This document shows positions 1 through 6,286 of a DNA stretch of 6,286 nucleotides, piece by piece (within the stretch, counting starts at the first letter, position 1; every line of letters starts with the position of its first letter). This DNA is from Candidatus Rifleibacteriota bacterium. Its GTDB lineage: Bacteria; Riflebacteria; Ozemobacteria; Ozemobacterales; Ozemobacteraceae. The notes beneath the pieces are model-generated. The model was not told the DNA's origin. It ran no database searches and saw only the letters and a list, made by a program, of their open reading frames with translations. The stretch is taken from NCBI GenBank assembly GCA_029565415.1, contig JAKQOH010000181.1:1-6286 (forward strand). Direction: 5' to 3'. The position numbers and the translations under genes are program-made.

Positions 1-1
1 C

Positions 2-991
2 CCCCCTTCCGCTGTCGCCGGCCCGGTGTGCGGCGCGGAAGGGGGGTGGGCGACGATCGATGCGAGATTGCTGCTGGCCATTCATCCCAACATGGCTTGC
101 TTCGATTATTCACACGACCGGTTTTTCAGGAATGACGCCTCGTCTCAAAACGCTGCCGCTCTCGGTCAGACCCTGCAGGCTGCCTGGAACAAAACACAGC
201 CGAAGCTTCGCGAACTCGGAAAGAAGCTGGACAAGATCAACCAGGCCAAGTTCGACATTCTCCAGAAACGTGAAGCGACGATTCGGTCTCTGATGGAAAA
301 TGAAGCGAACAAGCGAGGCCAGATGCGCGACAGGGCCAAGCAGATCGGGGAATATGAAGCACAGTATTCGAAATCGCTTGCCGAGTGCGACTCCCAGATT
401 GCCCAGCTTGCCCGCGAGATCGAAAATACCCAGGAAGAAGCATATTCACCGGTATATTTAACGAAGAGCGAAACGGCGATGCGGTTCGAATCGATGAAAA
501 AGGAAATCGAGTCGCTGATCGAGCAGACGGCCCGAGAAAACCGGATCGGGGTCGTTCTGGATACCTCGTTCGGGCGAAGTTCCCAGCAGCATTCGCCGAA
601 GCCTACGACGATTCCCCGGTATCCGGAGCCGTCAGATACTCTCGCTTCGAAGCTGTTCCATACGTTTTCGAACTGGACGCCGCCTCAGGTTCCCGCAACG
701 ACCGTCCCCGGACCAAACGGAAAACCGATCCCGGCGAAAGATCATGTCGCTTTTGCCGCGGGCCAGAACATGGTTCAAACGCTCGAGCGATATCTCGAAT
801 TCAAGCCGTATCTCACGACGACGGCTGCCAGGTTCAGCTCCGGAAACATTTTCCTCACGGGGGGGATGGATCTGACGCCTGTGGTTGCGAAAAAAATTTT
901 TACCAGGTATCGGATCCCCGTCGAAATTCAAAACAGTTTCCAGCTGCTCATCCAGAAATACGGACAGTTTGATCGAACATCCGGGATGTGA
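2..991 (+). CDS. OmpH/Skp-like periplasmic protein, 5'-truncated by window edge
   Basis: This is probably a periplasmic chaperone-like protein of the OmpH/Skp family, which holds unfolded outer-membrane or exported proteins. The frame is open to the left edge. A GTG at 26 could serve as a start, but in-frame residues before it (PPSAVAGP) look like the end of a signal peptide, so the true start is likely upstream. Counting from that GTG: residues 8-24 (WATIDARLLLAIHPNM) match the family's opening strand and helix; about 50-172 is a long charged Lys/Glu/Gln-rich helical region, the expected coiled-coil arm; 174-183 (IGVVLDTSFG) resembles the strand after the arm; 276-290 (FLTGGMDLTPVVAKK) resembles the family's closing motif ending in an 'LT..V' helix. 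Between these last two lies an extra segment of about 90 residues, Pro-rich at 190-237, which ordinary Skp proteins lack. The stop is 30 nt before the next gene, suggesting co-transcription. The family call rests on motif resemblance only. Confidence 0.62.
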   Translation, partial: PPSAVAGPVCGAEGGWATIDARLLLAIHPNMACFDYSHDRFFRNDASSQNAAALGQTLQAAWNKTQPKLRELGKKLDKINQAKFDILQKREATIRSLMENEANKRGQMRDRAKQIGEYEAQYSKSLAECDSQIAQLAREIENTQEEAYSPVYLTKSETAMRFESMKKEIESLIEQTARENRIGVVLDTSFGRSSQQHSPKPTTIPRYPEPSDTLASKLFHTFSNWTPPQVPATTVPGPNGKPIPAKDHVAFAAGQNMVQTLERYLEFKPYLTTTAARFSSGNIFLTGGMDLTPVVAKKIFTRYRIPVEIQNSFQLLIQKYGQFDRTSGM

Positions 992-1008
992 ACGGCGATT
1001 CACTTGCC

Positions 1009-1016
1009 AAGGGAGG
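1009..1016 (+). promoter_or_regulatory. Strong Shine-Dalgarno for the large secreted protein
   Basis: AAGGGAGG lies 5 nt before the ATG at 1022. It decides the start: an in-frame TTG at 1004 lies upstream of this site and would place the ribosome-binding site inside the coding sequence, whereas the ATG at 1022 is directly followed by a classic signal peptide. Confidence 0.85.
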
Positions 1017-1021
1017 ATCCT

Positions 1022-4000
1022 ATGAGTAGTTCATGGTTTCGTTCTGTTCTCGCCTTGAGCTTGTTCGTGCTGGTTCTCGCGGGACCGGCTGCTGCTTTGC
1101 ACCAGTATTATGAGCAGAACGGCGACTGTTATGTCCTGATCTGTGATGGTCCGTACCGTGGCGCCTATGCGCTGAACAACCTCACGGGCGGTGCCGTTCA
1201 AAAGATCTGGGACCTCGAGGACTCCGACGGTCAGGATCTCGATGCCTATGGCATTGCCGCAACCCAGCAGTGGGACGGCTCCGCACCCCAGAAAAAGCTG
1301 TATGTCTTTGCGGGTATCGATACTGCCCCTCAAGACTGGTACGGCATGATCTCGCGGCGTGTGATCGTCTGGCCCGATGCGACCGGTGTATACTCCGAGG
1401 CGGTGGACCGGATCATCCATCGGTATCATGATCCCGGAAGTCCCGGAGACAGTCCGACGGGCCGCGGCAATCACTGCGCATCCGACTACTGCCAATCTCT
1501 TCCGAACATTTTCGGCGGAACCTGCTATCCGTGCAGTATCGTCCCAGACCCCACGCCTGGAAAGTCTGGATATTATGACGTTCCTGCCGGGCAATGGTAT
1601 CACTCGCTCGACCATCCTGTTTGGAGCCCCTATACCTACGGATCCGGAGGAGGGGGCGGCTGGGTGCATTATGTCTGTCGGGAAAATGTCAAGGTGACGT
1701 TTCGTGACATCAAACTGCATTTGTTGGAAAGAAACACCGGCGTGGTCGATCCAGGCGATTTTCCGTCCGACGTGGCCTACGTGAAGACATCTGAAAATTC
1801 CACGCTCGACCAACGTGGAGAATGCGTTGACGGGTGTATCACGGCGAATGATGGCCTGACCGGCCCTGCCGGCGAGATTCCCTATCTCGATTGCTCTTAT
1901 TCCAGCATCGGCAAGTCCTATCTGTACAGACGCGAGCCGACATTGACGGAATACACGCTGGTTGGAAAAGACGGCGATACGACGCTCGTGGGAGAACCAT
2001 CGAACCTTACGACGACATCGATCGGCGTGAGTTCGAAAGACACGGCGGGCGACTTCGTCTACGTCGTCGGAACGGATGTGATCAACTCCTGGCTCACGGC
2101 CGCGGGTGCGCCGTACAGTATCGCGACCCTGACGGATTTTGCCGTCTCCGACCAGTGGTGGCAGACGGGCGGCATCGCCTATGCCTATGACAAGACGCAG
2201 CGAACCGTCTACAAATTCGTGCGAAATGACAAGCTTGGTACGACTCCCATTCCTGAGCAGATCAATGTGGGCCTCGATGGTTTCCTTCCCGACTCGATCG
2301 GGGCTGACGGGTTCGGCCACCTCTATTTGATGAAGACGCGTATGAATCCGGCTGATACGAGCACCTGGACCCCCGCGGATGCCAATCTCTACTTACAGAC
2401 TTGGACAGATTTCTTCGGGAACAAATATGGGCGAGCCTTTTTCACACAGGGCGTATACAAAACGGTTTACAAACGGAATTATTACACCCGCGAGACTTCT
2501 CCTATATCTGGCGATATTGTTCTTGGAACGAATACATTCCTTCGCGATTTCATCGTGCCGGCAGGCCAGAATTTCAACGACAAAGCAAACTGGCAGTGGA
2601 ATGGAGGCTTCGCCCAAATCGGAACGCCGGTCGAGACGGAATACGAAGTCAAAATCGCCGTCATCAACAGCGCCACTCCGCCCCAGGTCGAAGGAAACAG
2701 ATCCGGTTTGTGCGATGTTCGCGGGCCGCTTTTGTTCAGTTCGGATACGGGCGCGTTCAATCCTGCTCCGGCCGACGAAGAAGGAAAATATACTGATGAA
2801 AATGTATATTTCTTCGAGGTGGAGAACTTTCCCAGATTCGATACCAACGAGGTCAATACGTGGTCCGGGGATGACATCGATGGTGACGGTCGGCGCGGGC
2901 AGTTCGTCTCGACCGTCAAAAAGTCTACGATGCAGTATTACTGGAAAGTGATCAAGGTCAAAGACGGCAATGGCGGGGCGGTCAACACCACCATTCTCGA
3001 TCAGACCCTTACCGCTCCGGGCAGCTATCGGTTCTCCGCAGTACTCCCCGCTGGTGAGTATTGGGTTGGTGTCAAGACGGTATTCCATTATTACGATTAC
3101 GATCTTTTGTTGCCGGGCTCTTTGGCTAACGACAAGGAATCGGTCCTCGTCGGGCCAAGAACCGCGGTTGGCGATACTCACTACCCCAACGGAGAAATCA
3201 TCGCTGACAACAGCGGTTATTCATGGGTTTCGATCAACATCAAGGGGTGGAATCCGCCGCCTGAGGGCGACAGCGTCATCATGAGCGGGAAGTTCTCCCC
3301 GGCTACAGGGTTTACGTACAAACCGGACAACACCGACTCGTTCGGTGCGCTTGGCTACCCCAAATACGTCATTCCGGACCAAGCGGTTCAGGATTGGAGT
3401 TTCAAGTTGCGGGATAACCTTGAGAACAGGACAAACCATCCAACCGAAGGCCGCCTGACGATCATGAACGAAGCGAAGCCACCGATTCCGGCGGGGATCG
3501 TGAAAATTGTTCCGGACACCAACGTCTGGACCGACCCTTCGCCGCAGTATTCCTGGGAATCGCTGCTGAAGCGTGGCGATGATACGATCATCGAAGTCCC
3601 TCCGTTAACCACCAGCGGCCCCGAACTGTCCGCAGCCGAAACGAAGCGACTCTTCCCGGCGCCTTCACAGCCGAAGGCATATACTCTCAAGGCCACTGCG
3701 CGCCGTGTAGGAACGGTGCAGGCTTACTTCCCGACACCCATCATCTATCCGGACGGCAACATCGGCACCGACTGGGGTGAGCCGACCGACGTTCCGATCA
3801 TCGTTCAGATGTCAGCCATGTGCGAAGTCATCGTGAAAGATTTGACCGGACCTCAAATTTCATACCCGAACCCGCTTGATGTTGGAACGGCGTCTGGCGT
3901 GTTCGTGAATCGTGAATTTCTGTATGGAACGACCGGCGAAACGATTGCGAGCCCGACCAGCCCGCCGGTCGTCACCCCGCAGAACCTCATCTTCGTCGTG

Positions 4001-5113
4001 GCTGACAACAATCCCATGGGGAATGACCCCACGACGTTGGCATATTCCGATCCGTATCATAACGACCCCACGACGAACGATCTGAGTGTCAACCATACGT
4101 ATAGCGCACGATATGCCGAATTATACTATCCGACCGTTCCGGAAAGATCGGAGATCACTCCGGCGACCTATTACCGATCGAACAGCACTCAGAATGACAA
4201 TACCAATTCGGAGTATAAGCTTCAGCAGAAAGATCTCGTCGAGTCGGACTTCGAAACCGGTGATCTGGACTGGCTGCCCAAGGAAAAATACAATAAGGCA
4301 TTCTCCTACCGGATGTACAAGATTCCGCTTGCTGACCTCGCTCATTTCTCCGATCAGGGCGCCCCGTTGAAACTCGATCTCGCGAACAGCGTGAGCACCT
4401 ACAAGAATCCGATATTCGGTCTCGTCGTCAAAGATGCTTCCGAGATCGGCCCGAGTTCGTCGAATGAAGCGGATTACATCGGCCGTGGAGAAATCGTCAT
4501 TCGTGACAACGATCGCCCGACCGCCTTCATCCAGGCGCAGGAACTCAAACATGAGGGGGTGGTTCACCTCATTCCCTCGAATCTCTCTACCACTCTCCTC
4601 GGACAATGGCTGCGGCTTGCTCATCCTCCAACTTCCGAATCCGAGATGAACGGCGCTCAGGCCTGGACGGGAACCAATATCGGCGGAATTGATGACGGCC
4701 TAAAAGGCGATCCCGCGCGGCCCGTCTCGGCGGTACTCACGACCCCTGCCGCCGAATTCGAAGTCGATGTACCGGCGTTCTTCCATCCGATTCATTTCGA
4801 CAATATGGGGGAAACCGTCATCAACAAGTTCTCCCTGTTCGATCTCGACGGAACGACGGTTCTCGACAACCGGCCGACCGGTGAAGATATTCGATATCTT
4901 TTCCGGCAACCTTCGACGGCCACGGCGAAATACACCGTCAACCTGGAGGTCAGCGATAACGCCCGCGGCTGGCCATCCAATCCACGTGATCCGTTCAATA
5001 CGGCTGATTTGGACAATACGACGAAAAACACGCGCAGTCTGACGTTGCAGCTCGATGTATACGCTTCAAGGCTCGATATTCGCGTGATCGATCGTTCCAA
5101 TCAGGGAAAATGA
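1022..5113 (+). CDS. Very large secreted beta-rich protein, candidate pilus-associated or surface protein
   Basis: I do not recognise a named family. The product is 1363 residues. Residues 1-25 form a Sec signal peptide (Arg7, hydrophobic 9-20, AAA before Leu26) with no lipobox Cys. Residues about 30-300 are Cys-rich (Cys 36, 41, 152, 157, 168, 171, 219, 268, 272, 291), with a CX4C/CX2C cluster at 152-171 and a Gly run at 208-213, suggesting a disulfide-bonded domain. About 300-440 contains repeated strand patterns of the kind seen in beta-propellers (FVYVVGTD, GGIAYAYD, ADGFGHLYLM). About 535-700, 815-945 and 940-1160 look like Ig-like segments; DLTGPQI near 940 and RDNDRPTAF at 1161 look like domain linkers. 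The C-terminal 1161-1363 is PKD-like (KFSLFDLDG, then KYTVNLEVSD). No transmembrane anchor, sortase motif or autotransporter barrel is visible at the C-terminus. It is followed after 3 nt by a prepilin gene, so a role with the pilus machinery, comparable to PilY1, is inferred. No VWA MIDAS motif or canonical PilY1 calcium loop was seen. Confidence 0.8.
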   Translation: MSSSWFRSVLALSLFVLVLAGPAAALHQYYEQNGDCYVLICDGPYRGAYALNNLTGGAVQKIWDLEDSDGQDLDAYGIAATQQWDGSAPQKKLYVFAGIDTAPQDWYGMISRRVIVWPDATGVYSEAVDRIIHRYHDPGSPGDSPTGRGNHCASDYCQSLPNIFGGTCYPCSIVPDPTPGKSGYYDVPAGQWYHSLDHPVWSPYTYGSGGGGGWVHYVCRENVKVTFRDIKLHLLERNTGVVDPGDFPSDVAYVKTSENSTLDQRGECVDGCITANDGLTGPAGEIPYLDCSYSSIGKSYLYRREPTLTEYTLVGKDGDTTLVGEPSNLTTTSIGVSSKDTAGDFVYVVGTDVINSWLTAAGAPYSIATLTDFAVSDQWWQTGGIAYAYDKTQRTVYKFVRNDKLGTTPIPEQINVGLDGFLPDSIGADGFGHLYLMKTRMNPADTSTWTPADANLYLQTWTDFFGNKYGRAFFTQGVYKTVYKRNYYTRETSPISGDIVLGTNTFLRDFIVPAGQNFNDKANWQWNGGFAQIGTPVETEYEVKIAVINSATPPQVEGNRSGLCDVRGPLLFSSDTGAFNPAPADEEGKYTDENVYFFEVENFPRFDTNEVNTWSGDDIDGDGRRGQFVSTVKKSTMQYYWKVIKVKDGNGGAVNTTILDQTLTAPGSYRFSAVLPAGEYWVGVKTVFHYYDYDLLLPGSLANDKESVLVGPRTAVGDTHYPNGEIIADNSGYSWVSINIKGWNPPPEGDSVIMSGKFSPATGFTYKPDNTDSFGALGYPKYVIPDQAVQDWSFKLRDNLENRTNHPTEGRLTIMNEAKPPIPAGIVKIVPDTNVWTDPSPQYSWESLLKRGDDTIIEVPPLTTSGPELSAAETKRLFPAPSQPKAYTLKATARRVGTVQAYFPTPIIYPDGNIGTDWGEPTDVPIIVQMSAMCEVIVKDLTGPQISYPNPLDVGTASGVFVNREFLYGTTGETIASPTSPPVVTPQNLIFVVADNNPMGNDPTTLAYSDPYHNDPTTNDLSVNHTYSARYAELYYPTVPERSEITPATYYRSNSTQNDNTNSEYKLQQKDLVESDFETGDLDWLPKEKYNKAFSYRMYKIPLADLAHFSDQGAPLKLDLANSVSTYKNPIFGLVVKDASEIGPSSSNEADYIGRGEIVIRDNDRPTAFIQAQELKHEGVVHLIPSNLSTTLLGQWLRLAHPPTSESEMNGAQAWTGTNIGGIDDGLKGDPARPVSAVLTTPAAEFEVDVPAFFHPIHFDNMGETVINKFSLFDLDGTTVLDNRPTGEDIRYLFRQPSTATAKYTVNLEVSDNARGWPSNPRDPFNTADLDNTTKNTRSLTLQLDVYASRLDIRVIDRSNQGK

Positions 5114-5116
5114 CGG

Positions 5117-5710
5117 ATGGACAACGTTCGATTCCGAGGCGGAAAAACCGGCGTGACCCTCGTAGAGATCGTCTGTGCATTTCTGATCTTCACGATCGCC
5201 ACGCTGGCCGCCTCGGGATTGCTCAGCTTCGGGCATCGCGGAACGCAGAAGGATTTCCGGATGGTGGGCGCCATCGATATTCTTGCGGATCGCATGAACC
5301 GGCTGTCGCTGATACCGTATGCGAGCTTGACGACGAGCATTACCACCGAACCGACGACGTTTTCCAACGACGGAGCAGTGAATGTCAATCTCTGGAGCGT
5401 TCCCTACGGCCTGGCAAGCTATACCCGCGCAGGGAACTTCAACGTGGATTTCGTTTTGAGCCATCAGCCGGTCACATTCGGCGTGCAACCCTTCAACATC
5501 ATGTCCTCGGCCGGATATGCTTCGAGTACTCCCACGACCTTTGCCTTCGACACATACCAGCCCTCCTATCAGGTGTATGATGGAGCGAATGCGACGCGTC
5601 CCTATCAGGTGATCAAGTATATCGTGACGGTCAAATGGACCGAACCGAATGGGAAGCCCCGATCGGTGCAGGCGGTCAGTTTCGTTGCGAATCTTCAGGG
5701 GGCCTTCTGA
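5117..5710 (+). CDS. PilV-like minor prepilin with N-terminal cleavage/methylation motif
   Basis: This 197-residue product is a type IV pilin-like subunit, expected to be processed by prepilin peptidase (PilD/GspO) and assembled in the inner membrane into a pilus or pseudopilus. A short basic leader ends at Gly12, followed by VTLVE with Glu17 at mature position +5, then a hydrophobic helix to about residue 36. The mid region carries the 'ADRMNRLSLIPYASL' helix end common in PilV-type minor pilins. The C-terminus has strand patterns (VIKYIVTVKWTEPNGKP, then SVQAVSFVANL) typical of the pilin beta-sheet. Only one Cys is present (Cys20, in the membrane helix), so there is no C-terminal disulfide loop. 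The start is 3 nt after the previous stop, and an AGGG at 5103-5106 inside the end of the upstream gene is the likely ribosome-binding site. PilV rather than PilW or GspI/GspJ is a judgement from overall look; the prepilin assignment itself is firm. Confidence 0.88.
   Translation: MDNVRFRGGKTGVTLVEIVCAFLIFTIATLAASGLLSFGHRGTQKDFRMVGAIDILADRMNRLSLIPYASLTTSITTEPTTFSNDGAVNVNLWSVPYGLASYTRAGNFNVDFVLSHQPVTFGVQPFNIMSSAGYASSTPTTFAFDTYQPSYQVYDGANATRPYQVIKYIVTVKWTEPNGKPRSVQAVSFVANLQGAF
5697..5702 (+). promoter_or_regulatory. Shine-Dalgarno inside the upstream gene, for the PilX-like gene
   Basis: AGGGGG lies within the last codons of the PilV-like gene, 7 nt before the ATG at 5710 that overlaps the TGA stop (TGATG). 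It supports 5710 as the start over an earlier in-frame ATG at 5635, which would overlap the upstream gene by 76 nt and add residues without any signal or pilin character. Confidence 0.75.
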
Positions 5711-6216
5711 TGACACGTTCGAGGCGAATGTTGCCGGCGAGGGGTGGCATGGCGATCGTGATCGTTCTGGTATTCTCGCTGACGCTGTTGGTTCTTGGAA
5801 GCGCGTATATCAAAACCTTCACGACCACCAAACCCGTCAATCCGAAGATGCTCGAGCGGCTGCAAGCGGATTTTTTCGCGCAGGGGATCGCTCAGATCGC
5901 GATGCTCAAATTCAAACGTTTCCCCGCCGACTTTTATCATGCCTACATCCATGCCCAGGCCGGCCTGACGAATATCACGCCAACGCCGCTGGCGCGGTTT
6001 CACGGCGGAAACAACACCCCTCTGCAGGATTATCGACCCGGAGGAGTCAGCATCGGCGCCCCGGTCCCTGTCGCTACTTATTCGACTATATATAATATGA
6101 TTTCATATAAGGGTTATAACCGAGACGCTCTGGAAGTGCGCGTGTCGGTCACGGTCGGGACGGTTCAGCAAAATTATGTCATGACGGTCGATGCCAGCCG
6201 TACGAGATTGTTGTGA
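5710..6216 (+). CDS. PilX-like minor pilin, N-terminal pilin helix without Glu5
   Basis: This product is 168 residues from the ATG at 5710. A basic leader (MTRSRRMLPARGG) is followed by a hydrophobic helix of about 20 residues (14-33, MAIVIVLVFSLTLLVLGSAY). This matches the PilX N-terminal pattern, a Gly-ended basic leader followed by a hydrophobic 'G-M-A-hydrophobic' helix. If cleaved after Gly13, the +5 position is Ile, not Glu, as is common for PilX-type and GspK-type subunits. After the helix comes an Ala/Gln-rich amphipathic stretch (QADFFAQGIAQIAMLKF), the usual extension of the pilin helix, then a Tyr-rich, apparently beta C-terminal part ending in VRVSVTVGTVQQNYVMTVDAS. The start overlaps the upstream stop by one base, implying translational coupling and a fixed ratio with the PilV-like subunit. 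At 168 residues it is in the PilX size range and much shorter than GspK. The role as a minor pilin that primes or caps fibre assembly is family inference. Confidence 0.78.
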   Translation: MTRSRRMLPARGGMAIVIVLVFSLTLLVLGSAYIKTFTTTKPVNPKMLERLQADFFAQGIAQIAMLKFKRFPADFYHAYIHAQAGLTNITPTPLARFHGGNNTPLQDYRPGGVSIGAPVPVATYSTIYNMISYKGYNRDALEVRVSVTVGTVQQNYVMTVDASRTRLL

Positions 6217-6235
6217 CGACAGGGATGGACGAGTC

Positions 6236-6286
6236 ATGGAACGGGTGAAAGCGCGCATCGGGTTCACGCTGGCGGAAGTTCTCATC
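6236..6286 (+). CDS. Prepilin, N-terminal fragment cut by the window edge
   Basis: Only 17 codons are visible (MERVKARIGFTLAEVLI). The basic leader ends at Gly9 and is followed by FTLAE, with Glu14 at mature position +5, so this is a canonical prepilin cleavage and methylation site. It begins 19 nt after the PilX-like stop; AGGG at 6221-6224 is a possible but rather distant ribosome-binding site. An ATG at 6225 is excluded because its frame stops after seven codons. It could be a PilW-, GspH/FimU- or major-pilin-type subunit; the visible part cannot distinguish these. Confidence 0.85.
   Translation, partial: MERVKARIGFTLAEVLI

Noticed and set aside
1004..1021. TTG at 1004 as start of the large protein
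   Set aside because: The good Shine-Dalgarno (1009-1016) lies downstream of it, and the six added residues (MPREDP) would put acidic residues before the signal peptide.
1031..2320. 429-codon open frame on the - strand opposite the large secreted protein
   Set aside because: It is Arg/Gly/Ile-rich with no motif, signal or ribosome-binding site, and lies opposite a gene with a strong Shine-Dalgarno, signal peptide and coherent domain pattern. It is a shadow of codon bias.
2786..2811. Perfect 8-bp inverted repeat (AAATATAC / GTATATTT, 10-nt loop) inside the large gene
   Set aside because: It is AT-only apart from one C/G pair, has no U-tract or promoter context, and lies mid-gene in a coding stretch; chance explains it.
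4025..4075. 12-bp direct repeat GACCCCACGACG, 39 bp apart and in frame (NDPTT twice)
   Set aside because: Only two short copies with no extended similarity between them; not evidence of a repeat domain.
5635..5709. Earlier in-frame ATG for the PilX-like gene
   Set aside because: It would overlap the PilV-like gene by 76 nt and place 25 unrelated residues ahead of a short basic pilin leader; the ATG at 5710 has its own Shine-Dalgarno and a TGATG coupling.
5066..5716. 216-codon - strand open frame over the PilV-like gene
   Set aside because: The + strand here carries an unambiguous prepilin motif with helix and beta pattern; the reverse frame has no recognisable features.

Overview
This is a protein-coding stretch with every supported gene on the + strand. 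It is moderately GC-rich. It comes from a Gram-negative-type (diderm) bacterium: it encodes an OmpH/Skp-like periplasmic protein, a very large exported protein with a Sec signal peptide, and several type IV pilin-like (prepilin) proteins. Lineage cannot be fixed from the sequence. Nothing recognisable as a mobile element, CRISPR array, tRNA or rRNA is present.

Layout: (1) 2-991 is the 3' part of an OmpH/Skp-like gene whose start and signal peptide lie mostly beyond the left edge. (2) 1022-5113 encodes a 1363-residue secreted protein with a cysteine-rich N-terminal part and a chain of beta-rich, Ig/PKD-like segments. (3) 5117-5710 encodes a PilV-like prepilin with a textbook cleavage/methylation motif. 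(4) 5710-6216 encodes a PilX-like protein with a pilin-type N-terminus that lacks the conserved Glu5. (5) 6236-6286 is the first 17 codons of another prepilin, cut by the right edge. Gaps between genes are 30 nt, 3 nt, a 1-nt stop/start overlap (TGATG) and 19 nt. The set therefore looks like one operon, with no terminator between genes.

Reading of the whole: the block has the organisation of a minor-pilin operon of a type IV pilus or type II secretion-like system. In well-studied systems such operons (PilV/PilW/PilX/FimU class) carry a very large secreted protein, PilY1, which sits at the pilus tip on the minor pilins. The 1363-residue protein here occupies that genetic position but shows no PilY1 signature that I can see. 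My best hypothesis is that it is a distinct tip or pilus-exported surface protein, possibly assisted by the OmpH-like chaperone encoded just upstream. That link is inference from gene order and protein architecture, not from recognised homology.
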